NCBI GenBank assembly: GCA_963816985.1
Contig: CAWFMF010000002.1
Span: forward strand, 1 to 64,000
Source: JAIVJM01 sp963816985
GTDB lineage: Bacteria; Acidobacteriota; Blastocatellia; Pyrinomonadales; Pyrinomonadaceae
DNA: 64,000 nucleotides
Reading direction: 5' to 3'
This document shows, piece by piece, positions 1 through 7,634 of this stretch. Under the pieces are notes generated by a model, which made no database searches, had not been told where the DNA came from, and saw only the letters and a list, made by a program, of their open reading frames with translations. The position numbers were made by a program, and so were the translations under genes. How positions within the stretch are numbered: the first letter of the stretch is position 1; each line of letters begins with the position of its first letter.

Positions 1-21
1 TAACCCCTTAAATGGGGCACA

Positions 22-55
22 AGCAGTCGCCTTCCGGGGCGGCTGCTTTTGTTTT
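22..55 (+). terminator. Rho-independent terminator at window edge
   Basis: A 10-bp stem (22-31 with 38-47, one G-T wobble) closes a six-base loop and runs straight into a T-rich tract (46-55). It fits a terminator for a plus-strand gene lying left of the window. The other strand has no T tract after the stem. Confidence 0.75.
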
Positions 56-135
56 AGAAAGTCTTTTCGGAGCCGGTGAAAATTGTAGCTATATTGCTTA
101 GAAATCCCGCCCTCGATACACTCCACTGACAGCTA

Positions 136-1006
136 TTATTTAGGTTTAGGATTGTTAATGTTTTTCATTGCTTCAAGATATTTCTGCTGGTCAATGAATT
201 GTTTACGCAATCGCGGGATCACATACTCCAAACTAGCTATTAAACCTTGAGCGACGTTAACGGCTTCCTCTTCCTCCATACTATGCAATGCACGACTTAG
301 TAAATCATGCAAGGTTTTTAACGGATTCATGTTCGGTGCTGTTGTTGCTGCGGGTGCGATTTCTCACGCGAATTTGGTTTTTGATGTGAAGTCTTTCCCT
401 GATTACTTCCTGAATTTTATCCAAGTCCTCTTGGGAAGCCCCTTCCTGCTGTTTTAGCTCATAGAGCAGTTCTAATAAAGGATTGATATATTTTTCAATC
501 AACGGGCGTAAATAAGCACATGCTCCAATGCCATAACCTTCTCCTAAATTAGCTAATGCCTTCCTGAAAAAAACAGCGTCATCCCCAAATTCCTTCATAA
601 TTATGGGGTCAACTTTTGGCATCCACATCGGTATTTGACCGAATTTCCTTACTTTATTATTTTTAACGTCAACCCAACAAAAAAAGCGTAGTCCATCTGC
701 TTACAACCCTGGCACTGAAGTTCAATTGGGAAAATTCCATTTACGAGCCCATCGAAAACTCACAGAATTTTCTTTAACCCTCCACTCTTGTATTTATCGG
801 TCCAGAAAAACCACTTGGGATATTCCGGCGCTCTAAATGCTCTTTTCGTTTTACAAATAGGACAATCTAGTTGAGCGACTTCAACAAAAAAATGCTCCGC
901 GTAGCGGCGGTAGCTGTATAGAGAAACTGCTATATAAGGGTTTCGTCTCAATAAATTCTACGGATTTCTTTTTGGAACCGTTGTTGGGCTGCCCTATCCC
1001 GGTCAT
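136..1006 (-). pseudogene. Decayed AT-rich gene for a zinc-ribbon, possibly HEPN/DUF4145-like protein
   Basis: The minus strand carries one protein broken into several frames. From an ATG at 1004-1006 the frame runs to a T7 run near 885. A shift there restores the stretch with the CPIC zinc pair (within 760-951). A TGA stops it at 760-762. A coherent stretch with a second pair, CQGC, follows, and another shift in an A-run near 660 leads into 305-628, with helices around GEGYGIGACAYLRPLIEKY. The last part (136-330) overlaps the previous frame by 26 bp and may be a coupled small gene (64 aa) or the same protein shifted. Zinc ribbon followed by a helical domain suggests a DUF4145/HEPN-type protein, but that is a guess. 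The region is clearly AT-richer than its neighbours, as expected for acquired DNA. Confidence 0.55.
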
Positions 1007-1104
1007 ACTCTTTGCCTTTAGCGAGAATCGTTGAATCAGGGGATCATTTACAGTGGACAAGTTTTATCAACCTCCCAAGGTGGTCTCTTGTGATTTCAGT
1101 TCGG

Positions 1105-1680
1105 TTACATACAACGGCAAGGCGTCCGCTTCGTTTCGCCGACGGGCATGAAGTCGCGACCGTTCCAGCGGTATTGGGTAATCTCGTTGTGGTCGCAGCG
1201 TCCGGCGACGCCGTAGATGCGTTCGACGCGAATCATGCCGTCGTCAACGTCTATGTAGTGGTCAAGGTCGCAGTTGACGGCTTCGGCGACGGTGAAGGAG
1301 GCGAGCAGCGCGGGCCGACCTTCGCGGAGGGTGTAGACGCGGGCCTCGGCCATGTCGGGGCTGTTGACGGGGCCGTGGCGGAGGACGATGGCGGCCTCCT
1401 CGCGGCGGTCGCCCGTGAGGTCGCCGTAGAAGGGGCCGTCGGCCATCTCCAGGCCCCATTGCTGGCCGGGCGCGACGTTCTCCGCGTAGAAGCCGTCAAT
1501 GAGCTTGTAAGACTTGCCGTTCAGAGGGAACGTGAAAGACCTGAAGTCCACCTGAATGATGGTGATGAATCCCGACTCCGTGGGCGCTGAGGCCCGGCGG
1601 CTGTTGCGCGTTTGAGTAAAGCCGCTCTCCGCAAACAAAGCCACGACCGCGATGACGACGAAGACAAGTCGTTTCGACAT
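1105..1680 (-). CDS. Secreted hypothetical protein (FG-GAP/VCBS-like strand pattern)
   Basis: This 191-residue protein starts at the ATG at 1678-1680, which has a good ribosome site (AAAGGGGAG) about nine bases upstream. A longer in-frame start exists at 1761 but would bury the signal peptide. The N-terminus is basic, then hydrophobic (MSKRLVFVVIAVVALFAES), so export is likely. The mature part holds acidic loops such as GDLTGDRREEAAIVLRH, like calcium-binding integrin-type repeats, and two cysteines in C-D-L-D-H and GRCDHNE contexts. I do not recognise a catalytic site. It stands alone, divergent from moeA. Confidence 0.75.
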   Translation of the reverse strand: MSKRLVFVVIAVVALFAESGFTQTRNSRRASAPTESGFITIIQVDFRSFTFPLNGKSYKLIDGFYAENVAPGQQWGLEMADGPFYGDLTGDRREEAAIVLRHGPVNSPDMAEARVYTLREGRPALLASFTVAEAVNCDLDHYIDVDDGMIRVERIYGVAGRCDHNEITQYRWNGRDFMPVGETKRTPCRCM

Positions 1681-1800
1681 TCCCACTGCTCCCCTTTGTG
1701 TGTCTCTTTCGTATTCCTGCTTCAATCTTATATCACCGTTCGGGGTTCGGATAAGAGTCAAGTCCCGTCTTCAAAGTCGTGAGGCAAAACAGGCCGACGC

Positions 1801-1832
1801 GCTTTGAACTTTGAACTTTGAACTTTAAACTC
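1801..1832. repeat. TTTGAAC tandem-word repeat directly upstream of moeA
   Basis: Three copies of the 7-bp word TTTGAAC are followed by TTTAAACTCC and then, within a few bases, by the moeA ATG. The same arm sits in the same position in front of folC (22213-22246). Only a fragment of a complementary arm (TCTTCAAAG, near 1768) is visible on the left, so this copy looks half-eroded. Confidence 0.7.
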
Positions 1833-1839
1833 CCCCTCG

Positions 1840-3065
1840 ATGATTCCCGTCGCCGAAGCCATCCGCATCGTCCTCGCACAGACGAAGGCTCTGCCGTCTG
1901 AGCGCGTCGCGCTCGACGACGCGCTCGGTCGCGTGCTGGCCGAGGACGTGGTGGCCGACACAGACCTCCCGCCCTTCGACCGCGCGCAGATGGACGGCTA
2001 CGCGGTGCGCTCCGTGGACACAGCCGACGCGCCCGTGCGTCTCAAACTGGTGGGCGAGGCGGCGGCGGGCGAAGGCTGGCGCGGACACTTACGAGCGGGC
2101 GAGGCCGTCCGCATCATGACGGGCGCGCCTCTGCCCGTGGGGGCGGACGGCGTGCAGCAGGTCGAGTTGACGAGCGAGCACGAAGACGGCGCGTTGGTCG
2201 AGATTGAGCGTGCGACGCGGCCCGGTCAGTTCTACGTCCCGCGCGGGAGCGAAATCAGGAAAGGTGAGACTGTCCTGCGCGCGGGCGAGGAGGTCAACGC
2301 GGCGCGGATGGCGGTGCTCGCGTCGTTCGGGTATGCGTCCGTTGCGGCGTACAGGCGTCCGCGTGTCGCGGTGCTCGCCACGGGCTCGGAGTTGGTCGCG
2401 GCGTCGGAGCAGCCGGGCACGGATCAGATACGAGATTCAAATTCTTACTCGCTCTCGGCCTACGCCGCGCTCGCGGGCGCGGAGGTCGAACGTTTGCCGT
2501 TCGCGGGCGACGACCCCGAACTGCTGCGGCGTTTGATTGAAGAGGCTGCGGGGCGCGCGGACGTTTTGATTCTTTCGGGCGGCGTCTCGATGGGCCGTTA
2601 CGATTTCACGAAGGCGGCGCTGCACGCGCTCGGCGCGGAAGTCTTCTTCGAGCGCGTCTCTCTGCGTCCGGGGAAGCCGACCGTCTTCGCGCGGCTGGCG
2701 GCGGCGGTGTTGAAGGCGGCGCGCTCGTCTTCGGTCTGCCGGGCAACCCGGTCTCGGTCTCGGTCACTTTCAACCTCTTCGCGCGGACGGCGCTCAGGGC
2801 GTTGCAGGGGTCGAAGGAGCCCGCGCTCAGGGAAGAGCGCGCCGTGCTCGCGCGCGCGGTCAAAGGCGCGGTCGAGAGGACGAGCTATCTGCCCGTCGCG
2901 CTCAGGACGGACGAGGGCGGGCGGCTCTTGGCGGAGCCCTTGAAGTGGGGCGGCTCGTCCGACTTCGTCGCCTTCGCGCGCGCCGAGGCGCTCGTCATCG
3001 TCCCGGCGGATGTGAAAGTCGTCGAGGCGGGCGAAGTCCTCGGCGTCGTGCGTCTGCCGGGATGA
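1840..3065 (+). CDS. moeA: Molybdopterin molybdenumtransferase MoeA, one frameshift
   Basis: MoeA inserts molybdate into adenylylated molybdopterin, the last step of molybdenum cofactor synthesis. The first frame (1840 to about 2700) has the family motifs PPFDRAQMDGYAV, IMTGAPLPVGAD, LATGSEL and SGGVSMGRYD. The remaining part, with FGLPGNPVSVSVTFNLFAR and the C-terminal beta domain ending VVRLPG, is in the -1 frame and stops at 3063-3065. The break lies in a GGC-repeat stretch near 2693-2706. Joined length is about 407 residues, normal for the family. All motifs are intact on both sides, so an assembly indel is more likely than decay. There is no Shine-Dalgarno; the start follows a TTTGAAC repeat. 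moaC lies 2.7 kb downstream. Confidence 0.88.
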
Positions 3066-3135
3066 GGTTGATGAAGGCCCGTCTCTCTCGCCTCAAGTCG
3101 GACGCGTCGCGAGGGTGAAGGCTTTGGGCTTCTGC

Positions 3136-3164
3136 TTGTCTCGACACTTCGCGGTCGCTATACT
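3136..3164 (+). promoter_or_regulatory. Sigma70-type promoter for the glycosyltransferase gene
   Basis: TTGTCT (3136-3141), a 17-bp spacer and TATACT (3159-3164) give a start point near 3171 and a leader of about 50 nt to the next gene. No other gene lies between. Confidence 0.55.
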
Positions 3165-3220
3165 CCGAGTCGCTTCGGCCCCGAAGACCACACTCGTTTG
3201 AGAGTCCCGCTCTAAAATTT

Positions 3221-4021
3221 ATGCACGGTACGAACGAAAGCAAAGAGGCGTGTCTCTCGGTCGTCATCCCCGCTTACAACGAGGAGGCGACGCTCGCCTC
3301 CATCGTGCGGAAGGTTCTCGCCATCCCGCACCTTCTGGAAATCATCATCGTTGACGACAACTCGAACGACGGCACGGCGCAGGTCGGCGAGCGTCTCGCC
3401 GACGAGCACGAGGCCGTGCGCGTCGTGCGCCACGCGAAGAATCGGGGCAAGACCGAGGCGCTCAAGACCGGCTTCGCGCACACCAGAGGCGAAGTCGTCA
3501 TCGTGCAGGACGCCGACCTCGAATACGACCCGACGGAAATCGCCGCCGTCATCAAGCCGATACTTGACGGCCACGCCGATGTCGTCTACGGCTCGCGCTT
3601 CCTCGTCCGAAAGGCGACGCGCGTCCTCTACTTCTATCACTACCTCGCCAACAAGTTCCTGACCTTCACTTCGAACATGCTGACGAACCTCAACATGACC
3701 GACGTGGAGACCTGCTACAAGGCTTTCCGGGGCGACATCATCCGCAGCATGGTCATCGAGTCGAAGGGCTTCGGCTTCGAGGTCGAAGTCACGGCGAAGA
3801 TCGCCAAGCTCGGCTGCCCCATCTACGAAGTGCCCATCAGCTATTACGGCAGGACGTATCAGGAGGGCAAAAAAATCGGCATGCGCGACGGCGTCGCCGC
3901 CTTCTGGTTCGTGCTCCGCTTCAACCTCTTTTGCAGCCTCCGCTCTTCGTTCCGGCAGGTGCCGCAGTTGCAGGCGAACTCCAAAGTCGCGGCGGCGCGC
4001 GGCGTCGAGTCAGAGGGATGA
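3221..4021 (+). CDS. Family 2 glycosyltransferase (DPM1/polyprenyl-phosphate type)
   Basis: A 266-residue GT-A fold enzyme that probably moves a sugar from a nucleotide donor to a polyprenyl phosphate. Motifs in order: VVIPAYNEE (about 14-22), IIIVDDNSNDGT (41-52), the donor/metal-binding D-A-D (97-99) in VQDADLEYDP, and GSRFL. The C-terminal half has the ETCYKAFR and GFGFEVEVTAKIAK segments usual in DPM1-like enzymes, and no large membrane domain. Its TGA overlaps the ATG of the following methyltransferase (ATGA), so the two are translationally coupled and probably work on the same glycolipid or polysaccharide. Confidence 0.85.
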   Translation: MHGTNESKEACLSVVIPAYNEEATLASIVRKVLAIPHLLEIIIVDDNSNDGTAQVGERLADEHEAVRVVRHAKNRGKTEALKTGFAHTRGEVVIVQDADLEYDPTEIAAVIKPILDGHADVVYGSRFLVRKATRVLYFYHYLANKFLTFTSNMLTNLNMTDVETCYKAFRGDIIRSMVIESKGFGFEVEVTAKIAKLGCPIYEVPISYYGRTYQEGKKIGMRDGVAAFWFVLRFNLFCSLRSSFRQVPQLQANSKVAAARGVESEG

Positions 4022-4743
4022 GCGCCGCCGTCACCTACGAGGGCCGCGAGTTGGAGGCGATGTCCTTCGCCCTCAACTATCACCGCTGGATTCTAGAGAT
4101 TTTCGAGCCGTACCTCGGCCAGCGGCTCGTCGAAGTCGGCGCGGGCGCGGGCTCCTTCTCCGAGATGCTGCTTGAACGAGAGTTCGACTCGCTCTCGCTC
4201 GTCGAGCCTTCGCGCGAGCAGTACGACCTGCTGAAAAGAAACCTCACGGCGCAACGGGCCGACGAAAGAGTAAAGTCTTACAACGCCGTCTTCCGTCAGG
4301 TCGCCGAAACAATCAAGACGGAGCAGCGGCCCGACTCCATCATCTACATCAACGTCCTCGAACACATCGCCGACGACGCGGGCGAGCTGCGCGCCGTCCA
4401 CGCGACGCTCGCGCCCGGCGGTCGCGTGCTTATCTTCGTCCCGGCCCTGCGCTGGCTCTACGGCAGCTTCGACCGGCTGATTCAACACCAGCGCCGCTAC
4501 ACAAAGACGGAGTTGGAGAGCAAGTGCGAGGCGGCGGGCTTCCGCGTCCAACGCTCCCGCTACTTCGACCTCGCGGGCGTCCTGCCGTGGTGGGTGAAAT
4601 ATTGTCTCCTCAAATCGGAGACGATGGAGGCGGGGGCCGTCCGCTTTTATGACCGGCTCGTCGTGCCGCTCGCCAGAGTCGCCGAGGGCTTCGTCGCGCC
4701 GCCGCTGGGGAAGAATATTATTCTGGTCGCGGAGAAGAATTAG
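4018..4743 (+). CDS. Class I SAM-dependent methyltransferase
   Basis: A 241-residue Rossmann-fold methyltransferase. The SAM-binding loop VEVGAGAGSFSE is at about 38-49, the acidic strand end LVEPSREQ follows, and motif IV is INVLEHIADD. The C-terminal part carries FVPALRWLYGSFDRLIQHQRRYT, typical of methyltransferases placed beside polyprenyl-phosphate glycosyltransferases. The ATG at 4018 overlaps the upstream stop by four bases, which fixes the start. The substrate is unknown; cell-surface glycan or lipid-linked sugar is an inference from the partner gene. Confidence 0.82.
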   Translation: MSAAVTYEGRELEAMSFALNYHRWILEIFEPYLGQRLVEVGAGAGSFSEMLLEREFDSLSLVEPSREQYDLLKRNLTAQRADERVKSYNAVFRQVAETIKTEQRPDSIIYINVLEHIADDAGELRAVHATLAPGGRVLIFVPALRWLYGSFDRLIQHQRRYTKTELESKCEAAGFRVQRSRYFDLAGVLPWWVKYCLLKSETMEAGAVRFYDRLVVPLARVAEGFVAPPLGKNIILVAEKN

Positions 4744-4785
4744 AAGCCGCGTGAAAAGTATTTATCCGGAGCCCTGAAAGGGCTT

Positions 4786-4970
4786 GAGATAATAGCCGGG
4801 GGCAGAGCGAACGTAAGTGAGCGACGCCCCCGGTGAAGACATAGATAAAAGAATCCGACCCTGAAGGGGTCGCGCCTCAACGTTGAGGTGCGACCCCTTC
4901 AGGGTCGAGACATTTTTCCCGCCCATTTCCGGGGGCGGCGCTCTTCGAGCTTGCCCCCGGCTATTATCTC
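4786..4970. repeat. Nested palindromic intergenic element
   Basis: Outer 18-bp arms (4786-4803 and 4953-4970) are perfect inverted copies. Inside is a long, nearly perfect hairpin (4856-4917) with AACGTT at its centre. Smaller palindromes (GCCCTGAAAGGGC at 4781 and GTCCCCTTGCGGGGAC at 4973) flank it. It fills the gap between the convergent methyltransferase and fasciclin genes and could end both transcripts. No ORF is credible here. Confidence 0.75.
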
Positions 4971-5020
4971 CGTCCCCTTGCGGGGACAAGGTAAGCATTT
5001 GCTACAGAAGGGGCGAGAAC

Positions 5021-5605
5021 TTAGTTGGGCATGACGATGGTGTCAATGACGTGGATGACGCCGTTCTTCTGGTACACGTTGGCGGTGGTGACGGTGGCGG
5101 TTCCGCCCTTCTCGTCGCGGAGCATGAGCGACTGGCCGCTCATGTAGGCCGTCAGCGTGTCGCCGCTCACGGTCGTCAAGGTGGCCGTGCCGCCGCCCTT
5201 CTTAATCGCGGCGGCGATCTTCTTCGAGTCCATCTTCCCCGGCACGACGTGGTAGGTCAGGATTTTGGTGAGCATCTCCTTGTTCTCAGGCTTAACAAGG
5301 GTCTCGACCGTCCCGGCGGGCAGCTTGTCGAAGGCCGAGTTGGTCGGCGCGAAGACGGTGAAAGGGCCTTTGCCCATCAAGGTGTCAACCAGCCCGGCGG
5401 CCTTGACGGCGGCGACGAGCGTCGTGTGAACCGGCGAGTTGAGCGCGTTCTCCACGATGTTCTTCGACTTGTACATCGCCGCGCCGCCGACCGTCGGGTT
5501 GCCGTCGCCGCTTCCGCCGTTCATCATCTGCTGCGCCTGCGCGCTCAAAGCGTTCATGCCGAACAAACCGACCATGAGCGCGCACATCAAAAACATCTTC
5601 CTCAT
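5021..5605 (-). CDS. Secreted fasciclin (FAS1) domain protein
   Basis: A 194-residue exported protein: signal peptide (1-25, ending ALSAQAQ) followed by one FAS1 domain. Visible family features are NSPVHTTLVAAVKAAGLVDTL, the H1 motif FTVFAPTNSAFDKLPAGTVE, the central LTYHVVPGK and the closing H2 motif NGVIHVIDTIVMPN. Single-domain bacterial FAS1 proteins are usually exported adhesion or surface proteins. The ATG at 5603-5605 follows GGGGGAAGAAG closely. It is transcribed alone, toward the nested palindrome. Confidence 0.92.
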   Translation of the reverse strand: MRKMFLMCALMVGLFGMNALSAQAQQMMNGGSGDGNPTVGGAAMYKSKNIVENALNSPVHTTLVAAVKAAGLVDTLMGKGPFTVFAPTNSAFDKLPAGTVETLVKPENKEMLTKILTYHVVPGKMDSKKIAAAIKKGGGTATLTTVSGDTLTAYMSGQSLMLRDEKGGTATVTTANVYQKNGVIHVIDTIVMPN

Positions 5606-5767
5606 TCTTCTTCTTCCCCCTATCAGAGTTTAAGTTTCCCGCAATGTGCCCGATATACGGGACGCGCCGCGGTGGCGGATTTAATCCGCGCGAGAAAAAA
5701 TTTTCGTTGAGGTTTTAGTGCCGCCTCGCCTTGCCCGCACGGCCCCGCGCGCTTTACCTTTACGCGC

Positions 5768-6244
5768 ATGGACGAACTCTCTCACGTAGACGAAGAGGGC
5801 CGCGTGGCGATGGTGGACACGAGCGCGAAGCCGTTGACCGCGCGCCGCGCCGTGGCCTCGGCGCGCGTCCTGATGTCGCCGGAGACGGTCGCCGCCGTCC
5901 GCGCCAACCGCACGCCGAAGGGCAACCCGCTTGAGACGGCGCGGCTCGCAGGCATCATGGCCGCCAAGCGCACCGCCGAGCTGATTCCGCTCTGCCACCC
6001 GCTGCCGCTCACGCACGTCGAGGTGCGCGCCTCCTTAGAGGAGACGGGCGTCTACCTCGAAGCCGAGGCCGCCACCAACGCCCAGACCGGCGTCGAGATG
6101 GAAGCCCTCACCGCCGTCACGGTCGCCGCCCTCACCGTCTACGACATGTGCAAGGCCGTCGAGAAAGGCATGACGATTACGGACGTGAGGCTCGAACGGA
6201 AGACGGGCGGCAAGTCAGGAGAATGGGAAAGAGAGAAGGGCTAA
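5768..6244 (+). CDS. moaC: Cyclic pyranopterin monophosphate synthase MoaC
   Basis: MoaC converts the MoaA product 3',8-cyclo-GTP to cyclic pyranopterin monophosphate early in molybdenum cofactor synthesis. The 158-residue length is normal. Family signatures are present: LSHVDEEGRVAMVDTSAKP, the AGIMAAKRTAELIPLCHPLPLT segment with the active-site lysine and histidine, GVEMEALTAVTVAALTVYDMCKAVEKGM and the final DVRLERKTGGKSG. No strong Shine-Dalgarno is seen; the ATG is fixed by the family N-terminus. The next gene begins about 150 bp on. Confidence 0.95.
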   Translation: MDELSHVDEEGRVAMVDTSAKPLTARRAVASARVLMSPETVAAVRANRTPKGNPLETARLAGIMAAKRTAELIPLCHPLPLTHVEVRASLEETGVYLEAEAATNAQTGVEMEALTAVTVAALTVYDMCKAVEKGMTITDVRLERKTGGKSGEWEREKG

Positions 6245-6397
6245 AAGGAAGGATTAAACTTTCCGTCATTTACTTTACCCCTTAAACCCTTGTTCTTTTA
6301 TCCTCTTCCCCTTTTTTTCCCGAACGGCCCGGCGTACAATGTCGTATCAACTGGCGTGGAGCCGCAGCAGACGTTTCGGAGTGGAGAGAAACAAGAG

Positions 6398-7177
6398 ATG
6401 AGATTGCAGATCGCACACGACGCCCGCCCGCAGGTCACGACGCTGATGCTCGCCACCGCTTTGAGCGTCGTCCTCTGGTTCATCCCCTACGCGGAGATTC
6501 TGACCTACCCGTTCCGCATCTTCGTCACGTTCATCCACGAGGGCGGGCACGCTCTGGCCGCGCTCCTGACGGGCAACTCCGTCCAGAGCCTCGCCGTCCG
6601 CGCGGATGGGAGCGGCGAGGTCTACTCCGCGGCAGGCGGGCTGCTTTCGCAGATGTTCATTTCGAGCGCGGGCTACCTCGGCGCGATGACGTTCGGCGCA
6701 GCGCTGCTCCTGCTCATCCGCCGCGCCGCCAATGCGCGCATCGTGCTCGCAGGCTCCGCCGCTTTGATATTTCTGCTGACGCTCGTCTTCGGCTTCCTCG
6801 CGCCGCTCTGGAATCTCTCTCTGCCGGGGCTCTTCACGCTCTTCGCGGGCGTCGCGCTCCCCGTCGGACTCTTCGCGGCGGCGCGCTACGCGGGGCAGCG
6901 CACGGCCACCTTCCTCGTCGGCTTCCTCGCCGTGCAGTGCGTGCTCAACGCGCTCTTCGACTTGAAGAACGTCCTCTACGCCTCGGCGCTCACGGACGCG
7001 CACACGGATGCGATGAACATGGCGCGGGCGACGGGCGTCCACCAGCTCTTCTGGGCGGCCTTCTGGGTCGGCGTCGGCTTCGTCATCGTCTCGCTGGCGC
7101 TCAGGGCCTACGCCGTCGGCAAGAGCAAGCCCTCGCAGCCCGACCTCCCGTTCGAGGACTCGCCGCTCGAAGTCTAA
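6398..7177 (+). CDS. M50B-like integral membrane metalloprotease
   Basis: A 259-residue polytopic protein with a zinc-protease motif HEGGHALAALL in an early membrane segment, matching the M50B-like group. About six hydrophobic segments follow. An asparagine/aspartate near the end (ALFDLKNVLYASALTDAHTDAMNMA) resembles the second metal-site region of this group. The ATG at 6398 is preferred because GGAGAG lies seven bases upstream; an upstream in-frame start at 6290 would add 36 residues without hydrophobic character. Its substrate cannot be told from sequence. Confidence 0.8.
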   Translation: MRLQIAHDARPQVTTLMLATALSVVLWFIPYAEILTYPFRIFVTFIHEGGHALAALLTGNSVQSLAVRADGSGEVYSAAGGLLSQMFISSAGYLGAMTFGAALLLLIRRAANARIVLAGSAALIFLLTLVFGFLAPLWNLSLPGLFTLFAGVALPVGLFAAARYAGQRTATFLVGFLAVQCVLNALFDLKNVLYASALTDAHTDAMNMARATGVHQLFWAAFWVGVGFVIVSLALRAYAVGKSKPSQPDLPFEDSPLEV

Positions 7178-7191
7178 AAGCAGAACCCGAA

Positions 7192-7533
7192 GTGAGCACC
7201 GAAACCCAGAGGTCGCCGGACTCGGAGCCCAGAACGCTCCCAGCCGACGACCTCTTCCCTTCTCCGCCCACCGCCGAAACGACGGCGACGCTCGGCTCGC
7301 TCCCCCTGGGCGCGCGCCTCGTCGTGCGCTGCCGCAAAGACTGGCGCACGGCCACCGTCGCCTTCATTGACGAGGCGACGGCCCGCGTCGTCCTCTCCGT
7401 CGGCTCGCCCTCCGGCCACACCTACCGCCTCCGACGCCCCTCCGACGCCCCGCTCAACCTCGACGGCCCCGTCCCCGTCCTCGGCGAAGGCCAGTGGCGC
7501 GCCGGGCTCGCACGCTACGACGTGCGTTGGTAG
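7192..7533 (+). CDS. Conserved hypothetical protein
   Basis: A 113-residue protein starting at a GTG 15 bases after the M50B-like gene, so probably cotranscribed with it. The N-terminal 40 residues are low complexity; the rest (LPLGARLVVRCRKDWRTATV and ARVVLSVGSPSGHTYRLRRP) is strand-rich and looks like a small beta-barrel, possibly SH3-like. No catalytic or metal residues are evident and I do not recognise the family. Confidence 0.6.
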   Translation: MSTETQRSPDSEPRTLPADDLFPSPPTAETTATLGSLPLGARLVVRCRKDWRTATVAFIDEATARVVLSVGSPSGHTYRLRRPSDAPLNLDGPVPVLGEGQWRAGLARYDVRW

Positions 7534-7634
7534 CCCAAGCCAGCCGTTTCGTCCCTGAGACAAATCGGGTTATCATGTGAAGTTCGCCGGGAGGTCGGAA
7601 TGTCGTCTGTGCGCCCCGGCGTGTGTTTCGAGCC

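Noticed and set aside
1012..1590. A 192-codon plus-strand frame over the secreted hypothetical gene
   Set aside because: The minus-strand gene has a ribosome site, signal peptide and normal composition; the plus frame has neither.
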